From: Clostridia bacterium
GTDB lineage: Bacteria > Bacillota > Clostridia > TANB77 > CAG-508
NCBI GenBank assembly: GCA_900770385.1
Contig: CAAGKK010000016.1
Coordinates: 17,525-81,524 of the forward strand
Direction of reading: 5' to 3'
Length of the DNA stretch: 64,000 nt
Position 1 is the stretch's first letter. The number at the start of each line of letters is the position of its first letter. The translations under genes were made by a program, and so were the position numbers. The notes beneath the pieces are model-generated. The model saw only the letters and a program-made list of their open reading frames with translations, did not search any database and was not told the DNA's origin. Below, piece by piece: positions 1-8,498 of this stretch.

Positions 1-57
1 ATAGAAGAGTTAGTAAAAAAATATTTTCCACAAAATGAGATAAAGTATATTGTGTAA
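1..57 (+). CDS. C-terminal end of an unidentified protein (partial)
   Basis: An open frame runs from the first base to a TAA at 55-57 and encodes the last 18 residues of a protein whose start lies outside the window (ending KYFPQNEIKYIV). The fragment is too short to assign to a family. A dispersed intergenic repeat follows about 45 bases later, so this is probably the last gene of its transcription unit. It could also be a chance open frame. Confidence 0.45.
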   Translation: MEELVKKYFPQNEIKYIV

Positions 58-100
58 AAATCTAAATTATTCATTATTAACTATTAATTAGATTATATGT

Positions 101-350
101 ATGGGCGGACACAGGGTTCCGCCCATAGCTACGAAGAAATAGCTTATAAATATTCAGCCTACATTTTGAGTACTTTCTTTCCAAATTAGACCCTCCAAGA
201 CAAGGAGTAATCCGTATGCCTCAAAGGGCTGTCGGGCCCTAATTTTCCAAAAAAGTCTCAAAATAGTCTGAATTCTATAAATTATTAATCATTCATTATT
301 CACTATTAATTAAATCATATGTAGGGTCGGACGCCTCTGTCCGCCCGTGG
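101..350 (+). repeat. Dispersed intergenic repeat module, copy A
   Basis: The module has a GC hairpin (GGGCGGA at 103-109 pairing with TCCGCCC at 118-124), a core at 154-271 that begins TCAG and ends CTGA, an AT-rich spacer, and a second hairpin at 324-346. The core arms are imperfect inverted repeats of each other (TTTTGAG...AAATTAG against CTAATTTT...CTCAAAA). The core recurs nearly unchanged at 8169, 31203, 56259, 61645 and 63886. No transposase is present. The rest of the gap before the next gene (351-486) is AT-rich with nothing else recognised. Confidence 0.9.
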
Positions 351-486
351 CTACGAAGAAATACCAAAAATAAAAATATAATAAAGAAAACAAAAAAGAT
401 ATTTTATGAAATTACTAAGAACCAAACAGCAATTTAATACTCATAAAAAGCAATAACAAACATATAATTAATATAGGTGATTTTTT

Positions 487-1728
487 ATGAAAAGAATAAT
501 ATCAATATTAATTATTTTAATAGTGAGTTTCAATATAGTAAGCTTTGCAGATGATAAAATTGAAGAAGAAAGCTCAAAAGAAGTAAAAGAAGTTATACAA
601 ACAGCAGCAGAGGTAAGCAAAAAGCCATCTATTAATTCAAGACAGGCAGTTGTAATGGATAGAAATAGCAAAAGCATTTTATATGGTAAAAATGAAAATG
701 TTAAAACAAAAATGGCTTCTACTACTAAAATAATGACAGCAATGGTAGTATTGCAAAATACAAACTTGGAAAATACAGTAGAAGTATCAAAAAAAGCAGC
801 ATTAACAGGAGGTTCAAGATTAGGATTAAAAGAAGGAGATAAAATAACAGTAAGAGATTTATTATATGGGCTATTATTAAGGTCTGGAAATGATGCTGCC
901 GTAGCATTAGCTGAATATGTAGGAGGTAGCATAGAAGGTTTTGCTAAACTAATGAACGAAAATACAATAGGATTAGGATTAAAAAATACACATTTTGTAA
1001 CACCACATGGATTGGATCAAGAAGAACATTATACAACAGCATATGAATTAGCTATTATAGCAGACTATGCCTTAAAAAACAAGACATTTGCCCAAATAGT
1101 AAATACTAAAAACTGCACAATACATATAAATAACTATGCAAAGAATTTAAATAATACCAATGAATTGCTAGGAAATTTAAATGGTGTATATGGCGTAAAA
1201 ACAGGCTTTACTAATGGTGCAGGAAGATGCTTGGTAACATCTATTAAAAGAGAAAATTTAGATGTAATTTGTGTGGTTTTAGGTGCAGATACAAAAAAAG
1301 ATAGAACAAAAGACAGTGTAAAATTGATTGAATATGTTTTTGGCAATTATAAAACTATAAATTTGACTAAAGATATAGAAGAAGATTTTGAAAAATGGAA
1401 CCAAATTAATAAAAATAGAATATATATAGAAAAAGGAAAAAACAACAATTTAAATCTAGCATTAGAAAAAAAAGAATATACATATCCAATAGAAAATAAC
1501 ACAGAAGATAAAATAAAAATGGAGATTCAAGCAAATTTGAATTTAAAAGCACCAGTAAAAAAAGGTACTAAAATAGGGGAACTAACAATATATTATAAAG
1601 GAGAAATGATAAATAAAATAAACATAGTAAACTTAAACGAGGTAAATAAAAAGAAAATAGAAAATTATATATTAGACTTTGCAAGCAATTATGATAATTA
1701 TTTAGAAAAAATATTTGAAATAAAATAA
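487..1728 (+). CDS. dacF: D-alanyl-D-alanine carboxypeptidase (PBP5/DacF family)
   Basis: This is a secreted or membrane-associated low-molecular-weight penicillin-binding protein that trims the terminal D-Ala from peptidoglycan stem peptides. Residues 1-21 form a signal peptide (Lys-Arg then a hydrophobic run). All three active-site motifs of the S11 family are visible: STTK near residue 79, SGN near 137, and KTG near 238. A beta-rich PBP5 C-terminal domain and an amphipathic tail follow, as is usual for DacF/DacB. At 413 residues the length is typical. The ATG at 487 follows AGGTGA at 475-480. It appears monocistronic, lying between a repeat module and two tRNA genes. Which paralogue (vegetative or sporulation-specific) it is cannot be told from sequence. 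Confidence 0.93.
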   Translation: MKRIISILIILIVSFNIVSFADDKIEEESSKEVKEVIQTAAEVSKKPSINSRQAVVMDRNSKSILYGKNENVKTKMASTTKIMTAMVVLQNTNLENTVEVSKKAALTGGSRLGLKEGDKITVRDLLYGLLLRSGNDAAVALAEYVGGSIEGFAKLMNENTIGLGLKNTHFVTPHGLDQEEHYTTAYELAIIADYALKNKTFAQIVNTKNCTIHINNYAKNLNNTNELLGNLNGVYGVKTGFTNGAGRCLVTSIKRENLDVICVVLGADTKKDRTKDSVKLIEYVFGNYKTINLTKDIEEDFEKWNQINKNRIYIEKGKNNNLNLALEKKEYTYPIENNTEDKIKMEIQANLNLKAPVKKGTKIGELTIYYKGEMINKINIVNLNEVNKKKIENYILDFASNYDNYLEKIFEIK

Positions 1729-1743
1729 AAATAATATTTATGC

Positions 1744-1772
1744 TTGACTAAACCGTATATTTTTGTTATTAT
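1744..1772 (+). promoter_or_regulatory. Promoter of the tRNA pair
   Basis: TTGACT at 1744-1749 and TATTAT at 1767-1772 are separated by 17 bases. Transcription would start near 1779, just upstream of tRNA-Gly, so both tRNAs are probably one transcript. Confidence 0.75.
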
Positions 1773-1789
1773 ATTAATGTTACAAATGT

Positions 1790-1865
1790 GCGGGAATAGC
1801 TCAGTTGATAGAGCGCTGCCTTGCCAAGGCAGAGGTCGCGGGTTTGAGCCCCGTTTCCCGCTCCA
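1790..1865 (+). tRNA. tRNA-Gly (anticodon GCC)
   Basis: A full cloverleaf can be drawn. The acceptor GCGGGAA pairs with TTCCCGC, the anticodon arm is CTGCC-TTGCCAA-GGCAG with anticodon GCC, and the T arm carries GGTTTGAGCC. A discriminator T and an encoded CCA (1863-1865) follow. It reads glycine GGC/GGU codons. Confidence 0.97.
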
Positions 1866-1875
1866 AATATTATAT

Positions 1876-1950
1876 GGCGATATAGCCAAGTGGTAAGGCA
1901 CGAGTCTGCAAAACTCCGATTCCCCGGTTCGAATCCGGGTGTCGCCTCCA
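1876..1950 (+). tRNA. tRNA-Cys (anticodon GCA)
   Basis: The acceptor GGCGATA pairs with TGTCGCC. The anticodon loop CTGCAAA gives anticodon GCA (cysteine), and the T arm is CCCGG-TTCGAAT-CCGGG. CCA is encoded at 1948-1950. It lies 10 bases after tRNA-Gly. The last 8 bases of the gene and the following 13 are repeated exactly at 2478-2498, on the far side of the next gene. Confidence 0.97.
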
Positions 1951-1991
1951 AATGTGTAAATGCTTTGCATTTACAATTAATAATTAAAAAT
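1943..1991 (+). repeat. Direct repeat, left copy (tRNA-Cys 3' end)
   Basis: The first 21 bases match 2478-2498 exactly, and the match continues with about five mismatches to 49 bases. The copy includes the tRNA-Cys 3' end (CGCCTCCA) and a small hairpin (AAATGC-TTT-GCATTT). This layout is what an integration at a tRNA 3' end would leave, but no integrase is present. Confidence 0.8.
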
Positions 1992-2124
1992 GAAGAGTGA
2001 AAAGTGAATAATATGTAAAGGCAAAAGGCATTTACACAATTATTCATTTTTAATTATTAAATATTAACTATTAATTTTATTATTTTAATTCTAAATATTA
2101 TTTATATCTGAAAGGTTTATATCT

Positions 2125-2475
2125 ATGAAAAATAATCCATTATTAGATCAATCCTTAAGTTTTGCATCTGAAATTATTAAACTGCAGAAAAAACTTATAA
2201 AAGAGAAAAAAGAAACAATCATTTCCAAACAAATAATTAGAAGTGCTACAAGCATAGGAGCAAATATAAATGAAGCAAATTATGCAAATAGTAAGCCAGA
2301 TTTTATATCTAAAATGCATATAGCACTAAAAGAATGTGCTGAAACAGAATATTGGATTAGGCTATTAGAAAAAGCAGAATATATTTCTAAGGAATATGCT
2401 ATAGATGTATTAGCAAAATGTTTATCAATTAAGAAAATGTTGATAGCTTCTTTAAATACAATTAAATCAAAGTGA
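2125..2475 (+). CDS. Four-helix-bundle protein, S23/IVP-like
   Basis: The 116-residue all-alpha protein matches the four-helix-bundle family first seen as ORFs inside 23S rRNA intervening sequences. Recognisable parts are the RSATSIGANINEA helix start (residues 36-48) and the ALKECAETEYWIRLLEKA helix (72-89). Free-standing members are widespread in bacteria and their function is not established. The ATG follows a weak AAAGG. The gene lies immediately after tRNA-Cys and between two copies of a direct repeat containing the tRNA 3' end; its stop codon is 2 bases before the right copy. This suggests arrival as a small mobile unit, which is inference. Confidence 0.88.
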   Translation: MKNNPLLDQSLSFASEIIKLQKKLIKEKKETIISKQIIRSATSIGANINEANYANSKPDFISKMHIALKECAETEYWIRLLEKAEYISKEYAIDVLAKCLSIKKMLIASLNTIKSK

Positions 2476-2477
2476 AA

Positions 2478-2526
2478 CGCCTCCAAATGTGTAAATGCAA
2501 AGCATTTAAAATTAACAATTAAAAAT
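2478..2526 (+). repeat. Direct repeat, right copy (tRNA-Cys 3' end duplicate)
   Basis: This is the second copy of the repeat at 1943-1991. It contains the last 8 bases of tRNA-Cys but no other tRNA sequence, so it is not a remnant tRNA gene. The small hairpin here is AAATGC-AAA-GCATTT, with the loop inverted relative to the left copy. Confidence 0.8.
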
Positions 2527-2531
2527 TTCAT

Positions 2532-2586
2532 ATAGCATAAAAACACATAAGAGCTAGGACTATAAAAATCCTAGCTCTTATGCTAT
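2532..2586. terminator. Hairpin, probable terminator, strongest on the minus strand
   Basis: TAAGAGCTAGGA at 2548-2559 pairs with TCCTAGCTCTTA at 2569-2580, and an outer ATAGCATA/TATGCTAT pairing extends the stem. There is no U-run on the plus strand. The minus strand has a TTTTTA run after the hairpin. It separates the S23-like gene from the surface-protein leader. Confidence 0.55.
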
Positions 2587-2736
2587 TTGGTGATGCACAA
2601 TGCATATGTGCATAATTATTATACTACAATATTTTTAATTTGTAAAATAAAAAATATTTTTTTGTAATTTTTGGTATAAAAATGTCGGAAACCCTTACGC
2701 AAATAAGAATTTTGTTTATCTTTTTTACATAATGTG

Positions 2737-2765
2737 TTGAAAAATAATTTAAAATGTTATATAAT
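2737..2765 (+). promoter_or_regulatory. Upstream promoter of the surface-protein gene
   Basis: TTGAAA at 2737-2742 and TATAAT at 2760-2765 have a 17-base spacer. A transcript from about 2772 would begin with the structured leader at 2775-2840. Confidence 0.65.
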
Positions 2766-2774
2766 TGTAATATA

Positions 2775-2840
2775 TGGTCATTTGGCAATGTTGAAGTACG
2801 CAAAACCCAGTTCCGTAAAGGGAAAAAATGGGGTTGGTGT
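2775..2840 (+). promoter_or_regulatory. Structured leader, possibly a degenerate c-di-GMP (GEMM-I)-like element
   Basis: Nested stems can be drawn: AACCC (2804-2808) with GGGTT (2831-2835), enclosing TTCC (2811-2814) with GGAA (2821-2824). The segments GGCAA, GAA, ACGCAAA-CC and ATGG resemble conserved parts of the GEMM-I riboswitch in the same order. The P2 stem is almost absent, however, so the match is weak. GEMM elements often precede adhesin genes in Clostridia, which fits the context. A second promoter downstream would bypass this leader. Confidence 0.3.
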
Positions 2841-2869
2841 AAAATAAATGTAACACAAAAAATAGCCTA

Positions 2870-2897
2870 TTGACTAATATTTAAAAAAATTTATAAT
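2870..2897 (+). promoter_or_regulatory. Proximal promoter of the surface-protein gene
   Basis: TTGACT at 2870-2875 and a consensus TATAAT at 2892-2897 are separated by 16 bases. They would give a leader of roughly 35 bases, which excludes the structured element upstream. Confidence 0.65.
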
Positions 2898-2939
2898 ATA
2901 TTAATATAATATATTAAATTATCCAAAGGGGTATGAGAA

Positions 2940-5900
2940 ATGAGAAAGAAAAGAATTTTAACTTTATCTGGAATTTTATTAGGAGTTTTAATGTGCTTTA
3001 ACTTTAACAAAGTACAAGCAGTAGACTCCGTTTTTAGTGGTGCAAAGTTAACAAGGGAAACTTTATCAACAGTAGCACAGGCAAATGAACTAAATGAAAT
3101 TAAATATCTTGGAATTTCTAAAATTAGGCAATCAGGAAAGTATTATCAATTAGATACTACAACAACAAATGAGGGTAAAAAAGTTTGGAAAATTACTAGA
3201 AGAGATTCTGCAACTTCTACTACTCCAATTTACGATGAAATATATTATTGTGTAAATGCTACACAAGGATTTATTGGAAATGATAATAGAGTAATGGCAG
3301 AAGGAGCAATAGATGCATATCCAAATCAATATGTAATGAATAATACAAATAAAGATAAAATTTCAAGTCTTAGTGCAGGAGATCTAGGAACAAATTATAA
3401 CAAAGTACTTTGGATATTAGATAATTCATATATACCAGGTAAATCTACAGAAGAAGAAAAGAAAGCATTATTTACAAAAGTAATGCAATATATACAAAAC
3501 AATGATGGATATAATAAATTAAATAATATTATATCTCACACACCAGCAAAAGAATTAATAGAAAGTAACATGATAAGCAAAGAAGATAACGACCTTAATA
3601 TGACTGACGAAGAAATTGAAATTGCACAACAATTAGCTATATGGTACTTTACTAACACATCAGTTTCAGAATATCACAATACTAAAGGAACTATGAACAC
3701 AATTTATGTGGGAGAAAACAACAAATTAGCACAGTTAAGAACATCTGGCGGTGAATTCTATGTAGAAGATTTTCAAAGGAATTTTTATAGAGGAGCTTTT
3801 AGAGAATGGAAAATGAATGCGTTATTTATGTATTTAATAAATAATGCAAATGCTAATTATAGCAAAGAAGATGTTCCAACAGTTAGTTTAGATTCAACAA
3901 ATGTAATAGTAAGAGAAAGCGCAGATGGAGAAAACTTTATAGCAGGTCCATATAAATTAACAGGAACAAACAAAGAAAAACTAGAAAAAACATATGAATA
4001 TAGAACTAATAAAGAAGGCGTTAAATTAGTAGATGAAAAAGAGAAAGAAATAAGCTATTGGTCTGATTATATTGATAAATCTTTCTATATAAGAATACCT
4101 AAGAGTCAAGTTACAGAAAAAAATACAAACATAAGCTTAACATTAACATACAAATATAATGATAGAACATTGACATTTTTAACAGATGAAGCAAATGCCG
4201 ATAAAACACAACCGGTTGTTAATGTAAAAGAAGGAGAAATAAGAAAAGATTTAACAACAAATTTAATGTTTAATATAACCGAAATTTCTGTAGAAAAGAA
4301 ATGGGACGATTACAATAACCAAGATGGAATAAGACCAGCAACAGTAAAAGTACAATTACTTGAAGATGGAAAAGTAAAAGATACAGTAGAGCTAAGTAAT
4401 GATAAATTAACTCATACATGGAATAAATTATTAGCAGATAAAACATATACAGTTGTGGAATTAGATGAAAAAGGACAACAAATTAATGGAATTGGAAAAT
4501 ATAATAATGCTTATTCAACAACATATGAGAATGATGGTGCAAAAACTATAATAATTAATCAACATACACCAGAAAAAATAAGTAAAACAGTAACAAAAGT
4601 ATGGGATGATGCAAACAACCAAGATGGAAATAGACCAAAAGAAATATTTGTTACATTATATAAAGAAGTAAATGGAACAAAAACAGTAGTAGCAGGACAA
4701 GAAAACATAAAAATAACACAAGGTGAAAATGGTGAATGGAAATATACATGGAATGATTTACCAAAATACGACAATGGAAAAGAAATAAAATATACAGTAG
4801 AAGAAACAGCAATAAATGGATATACACCTGCTTATAGTACAGATACATTTACAATAACAAACAAATATGTTCCAGGAACAGTTAGTAGAACAGTAAAAAA
4901 AGTATGGAGTGACAATAATAACCAAGATGGAATAAGACCAAATACAGTTACAGTACAATTATATGCAGATGGAATAGCAAAAGGAGAAGCAGTTACTTTA
5001 AATAAAGAAAACAGTTGGACATATACTTGGACAGAACTACCAGAAAAACAAAATGGTACAACAATTAATTATGAAATAAAAGAAATAAAAATAGGAAATA
5101 CAGAAGTTGTAGAAAACAAAGCAGGAGAATATACAGTTTCAAGTAGTGTATCTGAAGACAAAATTACAACAACAATAACAAATACTCATACACCAGCAAC
5201 AGTAGGAAAAACAGTAAAAAAAGTATGGGATGATAAAGATAATTTAGCTAGACCTACAAGTGTAAAAGTACAATTATATGCAAATGGAACAGCAAAAGAC
5301 AGTCCAGTTGAATTAAACAGTGAAAATGGCTGGTCATATACATGGACAAATTTAAATGAAAAACAAGAAGGAAAAACAATAGTATATACAGTAAAAGAAA
5401 TTCCTGTAAATGGATATGAAGCAAGTTACAGTGCAGAAAGCTTTGAAAATACAGACACTATTATAATTACAAATAAATATATTTCAATAGATTTTAGTTT
5501 AAGAAAATTTATTACAGCAGTTAATGACACAGAATTAAAATCAGAAGATGGAAAATATTTAAGAGAACCTAAAGTAGATCAAACAGTAATAGGAACAAAG
5601 GATGCTAGTGGAAACACTATAACAACAGCAATATATAAGCATACAAAAGAACCTATTGCAGTACAAAAAGGAGATACTGTTACATATACAATTAGAGTAT
5701 ACAACGAAGGTGAAACAGATGGATATGTATCAAAAATAACAGATCATTTACCAGAATGGTTAGAATTTTTACCAGATGATGAATTAAACAAGAAATATTT
5801 ATGGACTCAAGATACAAATAATAATAGAACAATAACAACAGATATTGCATCAAAAGGAAAAGTTACAGGAGAAGAAATATATTCTCAAAGAGAAAATAAA

Positions 5901-8045
5901 CAAATGTTATCTAAGTATAACAAATCTGGAGATTTAGACTTTATAGATGTACAAATAAAATGTAAAGTAAAAGACACTGTAGTAAATGAACAACTTATAA
6001 CAAATATAGCAGACATATCTGGAATGCAAAATAAAAACGGAGAAGATATCGAAAAAGATATAGATTCTGCAAAAGATAATGTACAACTTCCAACAGATGC
6101 AGAATTACCAAACTATAAAGGTAAAACTACAAATAAAGATGACTTAACAGATAAAGAATATTACTATGCTGGTCAAGAAGATGATGATGATTTTGAAAAA
6201 TTAATTGTTAAAAACTTTGATTTAAGTTTAAGAAAATTTATTATTGCAGTTAACAATACAGAATTAAAATCAGACATAATAGATGGTAGCAAATATACAA
6301 GAGAACCAGAAGTAGATGCATCAAAATTAGGAACAAAAGATGCTAATGGAAACATTATAACAACAGCAACATATACTCATCCTAAAACACCAGTACAAGT
6401 TAAAAAAGGTGATAAAGTTATATATATTATTAGAGTATATAATGAAGGAAGTTTAGCAGGATATGCTACAAAAATTATAGAAAATGTACCAGAAGGACTA
6501 ACTTTTGTAGAAAACAGTGAAACAAATAAAAAATATAGCTGGAAAGTTGAAGATGGAAAATTAACAACAGATTATCTTGCAGATAAAATAATAAACCCAG
6601 TTTCAGTTGTAGAAACAACAGGTAATAAAAACCTAGATTATAAAGATATAGAAGTAGAATTTGAAGTTACAGCAGAACCTTCAAAGTTTGCAGGAAAGCT
6701 TATTACAAACTGGGCAGAAATTGGTGAAGATAGCAATAATGACATTGATTCTACACCAGGAAATGATGTAAAAACAGAAGATGATATAGACTACGAACCA
6801 TTAGAATTAACATATTTTGATTTAGTTTTAAGAAAATTTATTACTAATGTAAATGGTACAGAATATAATAACAGAGTTCCAGAAGTTGATACTTCAAAAC
6901 TAGGAACTGTAGACCCAATAACAGGTGAAAAAATAACAACAGCAACATATACACATACAAAAGATCCAGTTATTGTAGAAACAGGAAGTACAGTAATTTA
7001 TACAATTAGAGTATATAATGAAGGAACAGCAGATGGATATGCAAATGAAATAACAGATGATATACCAGATGGACTAGAATTCTTACCAGAACATGAAGTA
7101 AACTCTGGAAAAGATGGTTACAAATGGGTAATGCTAGATGAAGAAGGAAAAATTACTCAAGATGTTTCAAAGGCTAAAAAAATTACTACAAATTATTTAT
7201 CTGAAAATAATGATCCAACAAAAGTTCTAAGTGGATATAAAGAAGAAAATGGAGCAAAAACATTATCTTACCAAGATGTAAAAGTTGCATTTAAAGTAAT
7301 AGAGCCAAAGAATTCTAAGAGAATAGTAATAAATACAGCAGAAATCTCTAAAGCTAGCATGGAGGATATAGATTCAATACCAGGAAATAGCAAAATAGAA
7401 GAAGATGATATAGACAATGAATATTTAAGAGTAGAAACATTTGACTTAGCACTTAAAAAATGGGTAACAGAAACAAGAGTTACTTATAAAGGAAAAACAA
7501 CCACAACAAAAACAGGATTCACAGCAGATTCGACAGAAATGGCAAAGGTTGATATTGTTGCATCAAGATTAAAATCAACAACAGTTAAATTTGTATACAA
7601 TATACAAATAATAAATGAAGGTCAAGTAGCAGGAACAGCAACAGAAATAAAAGATTATGTACCATCAGGATTAAAATTCGAAGAAGAAGATAACGCAGGA
7701 TGGGTATATGATAAAAAAGATGATTCAGTTACTACTACACAACTAAAAGATAAAGTAATAGAACCAGGAAAAAGTGAAACAGTTCAAATAGTTTTAACTT
7801 GGAAAAACTCAACAACAAACATGGGAGTAAAAACAAACTGGGCAGAAATAAGTGCAGACAATGGAGATGATGTTGACTCAACACCTAATAACTTTGATAA
7901 ATTAGAAGATGATATAGACGATGCAAAAGTAATACTATCAATTAAAACAGGTAGTGCAAAATTATATATAGCATTAGCAGTAATTTCTATAGCAATATTA
8001 GGCGGAGGAACATTTGCAATAAAAAAATATGTAATTGACAAATAA
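2940..8045 (+). CDS. Large cell-surface protein: thioester domain, Cna_B repeats, DUF11-like repeats
   Basis: This is a 1701-residue wall-associated adhesin-like protein. It has a signal peptide (1-27), then an N-terminal TQXA-type thioester domain with candidate Cys104 (YYCVN) and Gln231 (QQLAIW). Four Cna_B modules begin near residues 446, 547, 648 and 755, each opening with V-KK/KV-W-D and NNQDG-RP or a similar sequence. Four longer DUF11-like repeats begin with F-L-LRKFI near 850, 1093, 1294 and 1501. The C-terminus is a sorting-signal-like tail: SIKTG near 1666, a hydrophobic span, then KK and a final DK. The pentapeptide is not LPXTG and no sortase gene is in the window. The GGGG before the ATG serves as the ribosome site. 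Binding partner unknown. Confidence 0.9.
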   Translation: MRKKRILTLSGILLGVLMCFNFNKVQAVDSVFSGAKLTRETLSTVAQANELNEIKYLGISKIRQSGKYYQLDTTTTNEGKKVWKITRRDSATSTTPIYDEIYYCVNATQGFIGNDNRVMAEGAIDAYPNQYVMNNTNKDKISSLSAGDLGTNYNKVLWILDNSYIPGKSTEEEKKALFTKVMQYIQNNDGYNKLNNIISHTPAKELIESNMISKEDNDLNMTDEEIEIAQQLAIWYFTNTSVSEYHNTKGTMNTIYVGENNKLAQLRTSGGEFYVEDFQRNFYRGAFREWKMNALFMYLINNANANYSKEDVPTVSLDSTNVIVRESADGENFIAGPYKLTGTNKEKLEKTYEYRTNKEGVKLVDEKEKEISYWSDYIDKSFYIRIPKSQVTEKNTNISLTLTYKYNDRTLTFLTDEANADKTQPVVNVKEGEIRKDLTTNLMFNITEISVEKKWDDYNNQDGIRPATVKVQLLEDGKVKDTVELSNDKLTHTWNKLLADKTYTVVELDEKGQQINGIGKYNNAYSTTYENDGAKTIIINQHTPEKISKTVTKVWDDANNQDGNRPKEIFVTLYKEVNGTKTVVAGQENIKITQGENGEWKYTWNDLPKYDNGKEIKYTVEETAINGYTPAYSTDTFTITNKYVPGTVSRTVKKVWSDNNNQDGIRPNTVTVQLYADGIAKGEAVTLNKENSWTYTWTELPEKQNGTTINYEIKEIKIGNTEVVENKAGEYTVSSSVSEDKITTTITNTHTPATVGKTVKKVWDDKDNLARPTSVKVQLYANGTAKDSPVELNSENGWSYTWTNLNEKQEGKTIVYTVKEIPVNGYEASYSAESFENTDTIIITNKYISIDFSLRKFITAVNDTELKSEDGKYLREPKVDQTVIGTKDASGNTITTAIYKHTKEPIAVQKGDTVTYTIRVYNEGETDGYVSKITDHLPEWLEFLPDDELNKKYLWTQDTNNNRTITTDIASKGKVTGEEIYSQRENKQMLSKYNKSGDLDFIDVQIKCKVKDTVVNEQLITNIADISGMQNKNGEDIEKDIDSAKDNVQLPTDAELPNYKGKTTNKDDLTDKEYYYAGQEDDDDFEKLIVKNFDLSLRKFIIAVNNTELKSDIIDGSKYTREPEVDASKLGTKDANGNIITTATYTHPKTPVQVKKGDKVIYIIRVYNEGSLAGYATKIIENVPEGLTFVENSETNKKYSWKVEDGKLTTDYLADKIINPVSVVETTGNKNLDYKDIEVEFEVTAEPSKFAGKLITNWAEIGEDSNNDIDSTPGNDVKTEDDIDYEPLELTYFDLVLRKFITNVNGTEYNNRVPEVDTSKLGTVDPITGEKITTATYTHTKDPVIVETGSTVIYTIRVYNEGTADGYANEITDDIPDGLEFLPEHEVNSGKDGYKWVMLDEEGKITQDVSKAKKITTNYLSENNDPTKVLSGYKEENGAKTLSYQDVKVAFKVIEPKNSKRIVINTAEISKASMEDIDSIPGNSKIEEDDIDNEYLRVETFDLALKKWVTETRVTYKGKTTTTKTGFTADSTEMAKVDIVASRLKSTTVKFVYNIQIINEGQVAGTATEIKDYVPSGLKFEEEDNAGWVYDKKDDSVTTTQLKDKVIEPGKSETVQIVLTWKNSTTNMGVKTNWAEISADNGDDVDSTPNNFDKLEDDIDDAKVILSIKTGSAKLYIALAVISIAILGGGTFAIKKYVIDK

Positions 8046-8060
8046 AGTTAAACATATATG

Positions 8061-8094
8061 AAAATTAGCAGACATAAAGTCTGCTAATTTTTTT
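8061..8094 (+). terminator. Intrinsic terminator of the surface-protein gene
   Basis: AAATTAGCAGAC pairs perfectly with GTCTGCTAATTT across an ATAAA loop and runs into a T tract, 16 bases after the stop codon. Confidence 0.92.
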
Positions 8095-8168
8095 ATAGTA
8101 TTGTCCGTGCGAAAAAACACAATGAATAATGAAGAATTAATAATTAAAAATGAATAATTTATAGAAAT

Positions 8169-8415
8169 TCAGACTATTTTGAGACTTTTTTGAAAAATTA
8201 GGGCCCGACAGCCCTTTGAGGCATACGGATTACCCATTGTCTTGGAGGGTCTAATTTGGAGAGAAAGTGCTCAAAATGTAGGCTGAAAAATTTATATAGC
8301 TATTTCTTTGTAGTAGCTACGGGCGGACACGGGGTTCCGCCCCTACATATATATTATTTATTCTTCATTATTCACTATTAATTAAATTACCTGTAGGGGC
8401 GGACGACTCTACAAA
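8169..8415 (-). repeat. Dispersed intergenic repeat module, copy B (reverse orientation)
   Basis: The core at 8169-8286 is the reverse complement of copy A, with a few differences in the centre. A GC hairpin lies at 8321-8342 (GGGCGGA...TCCGCCC). The outer hairpin at about 8394-8412 is incomplete, as only the left arm remains. It fills the gap between the surface-protein terminator and the signal peptidase gene. Confidence 0.9.
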
Positions 8416-8498
8416 ATTTTAAAAATATATATTAATTTCTTGATAAAATGGCATTATTAATATATAATAGTTATGTTATAAATGGGAGGCATATATTT

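Noticed and set aside
103..124. GC hairpins as CRISPR repeats
   Set aside because: They are single or paired hairpins separated by unequal, mostly repeated sequence; there are no regular spacers and no cas genes.
154..271. The 118-bp core as a coding segment
   Set aside because: Every frame has stops within or at the edges of the element, and it occurs in both orientations relative to neighbouring genes.
1698..2047. Two long minus-strand reading frames over the tRNA genes
   Set aside because: They read antisense through tRNA-Gly and tRNA-Cys (giving RIRTGE/PGFEPG-type peptides), a common artefact of tRNA complements.
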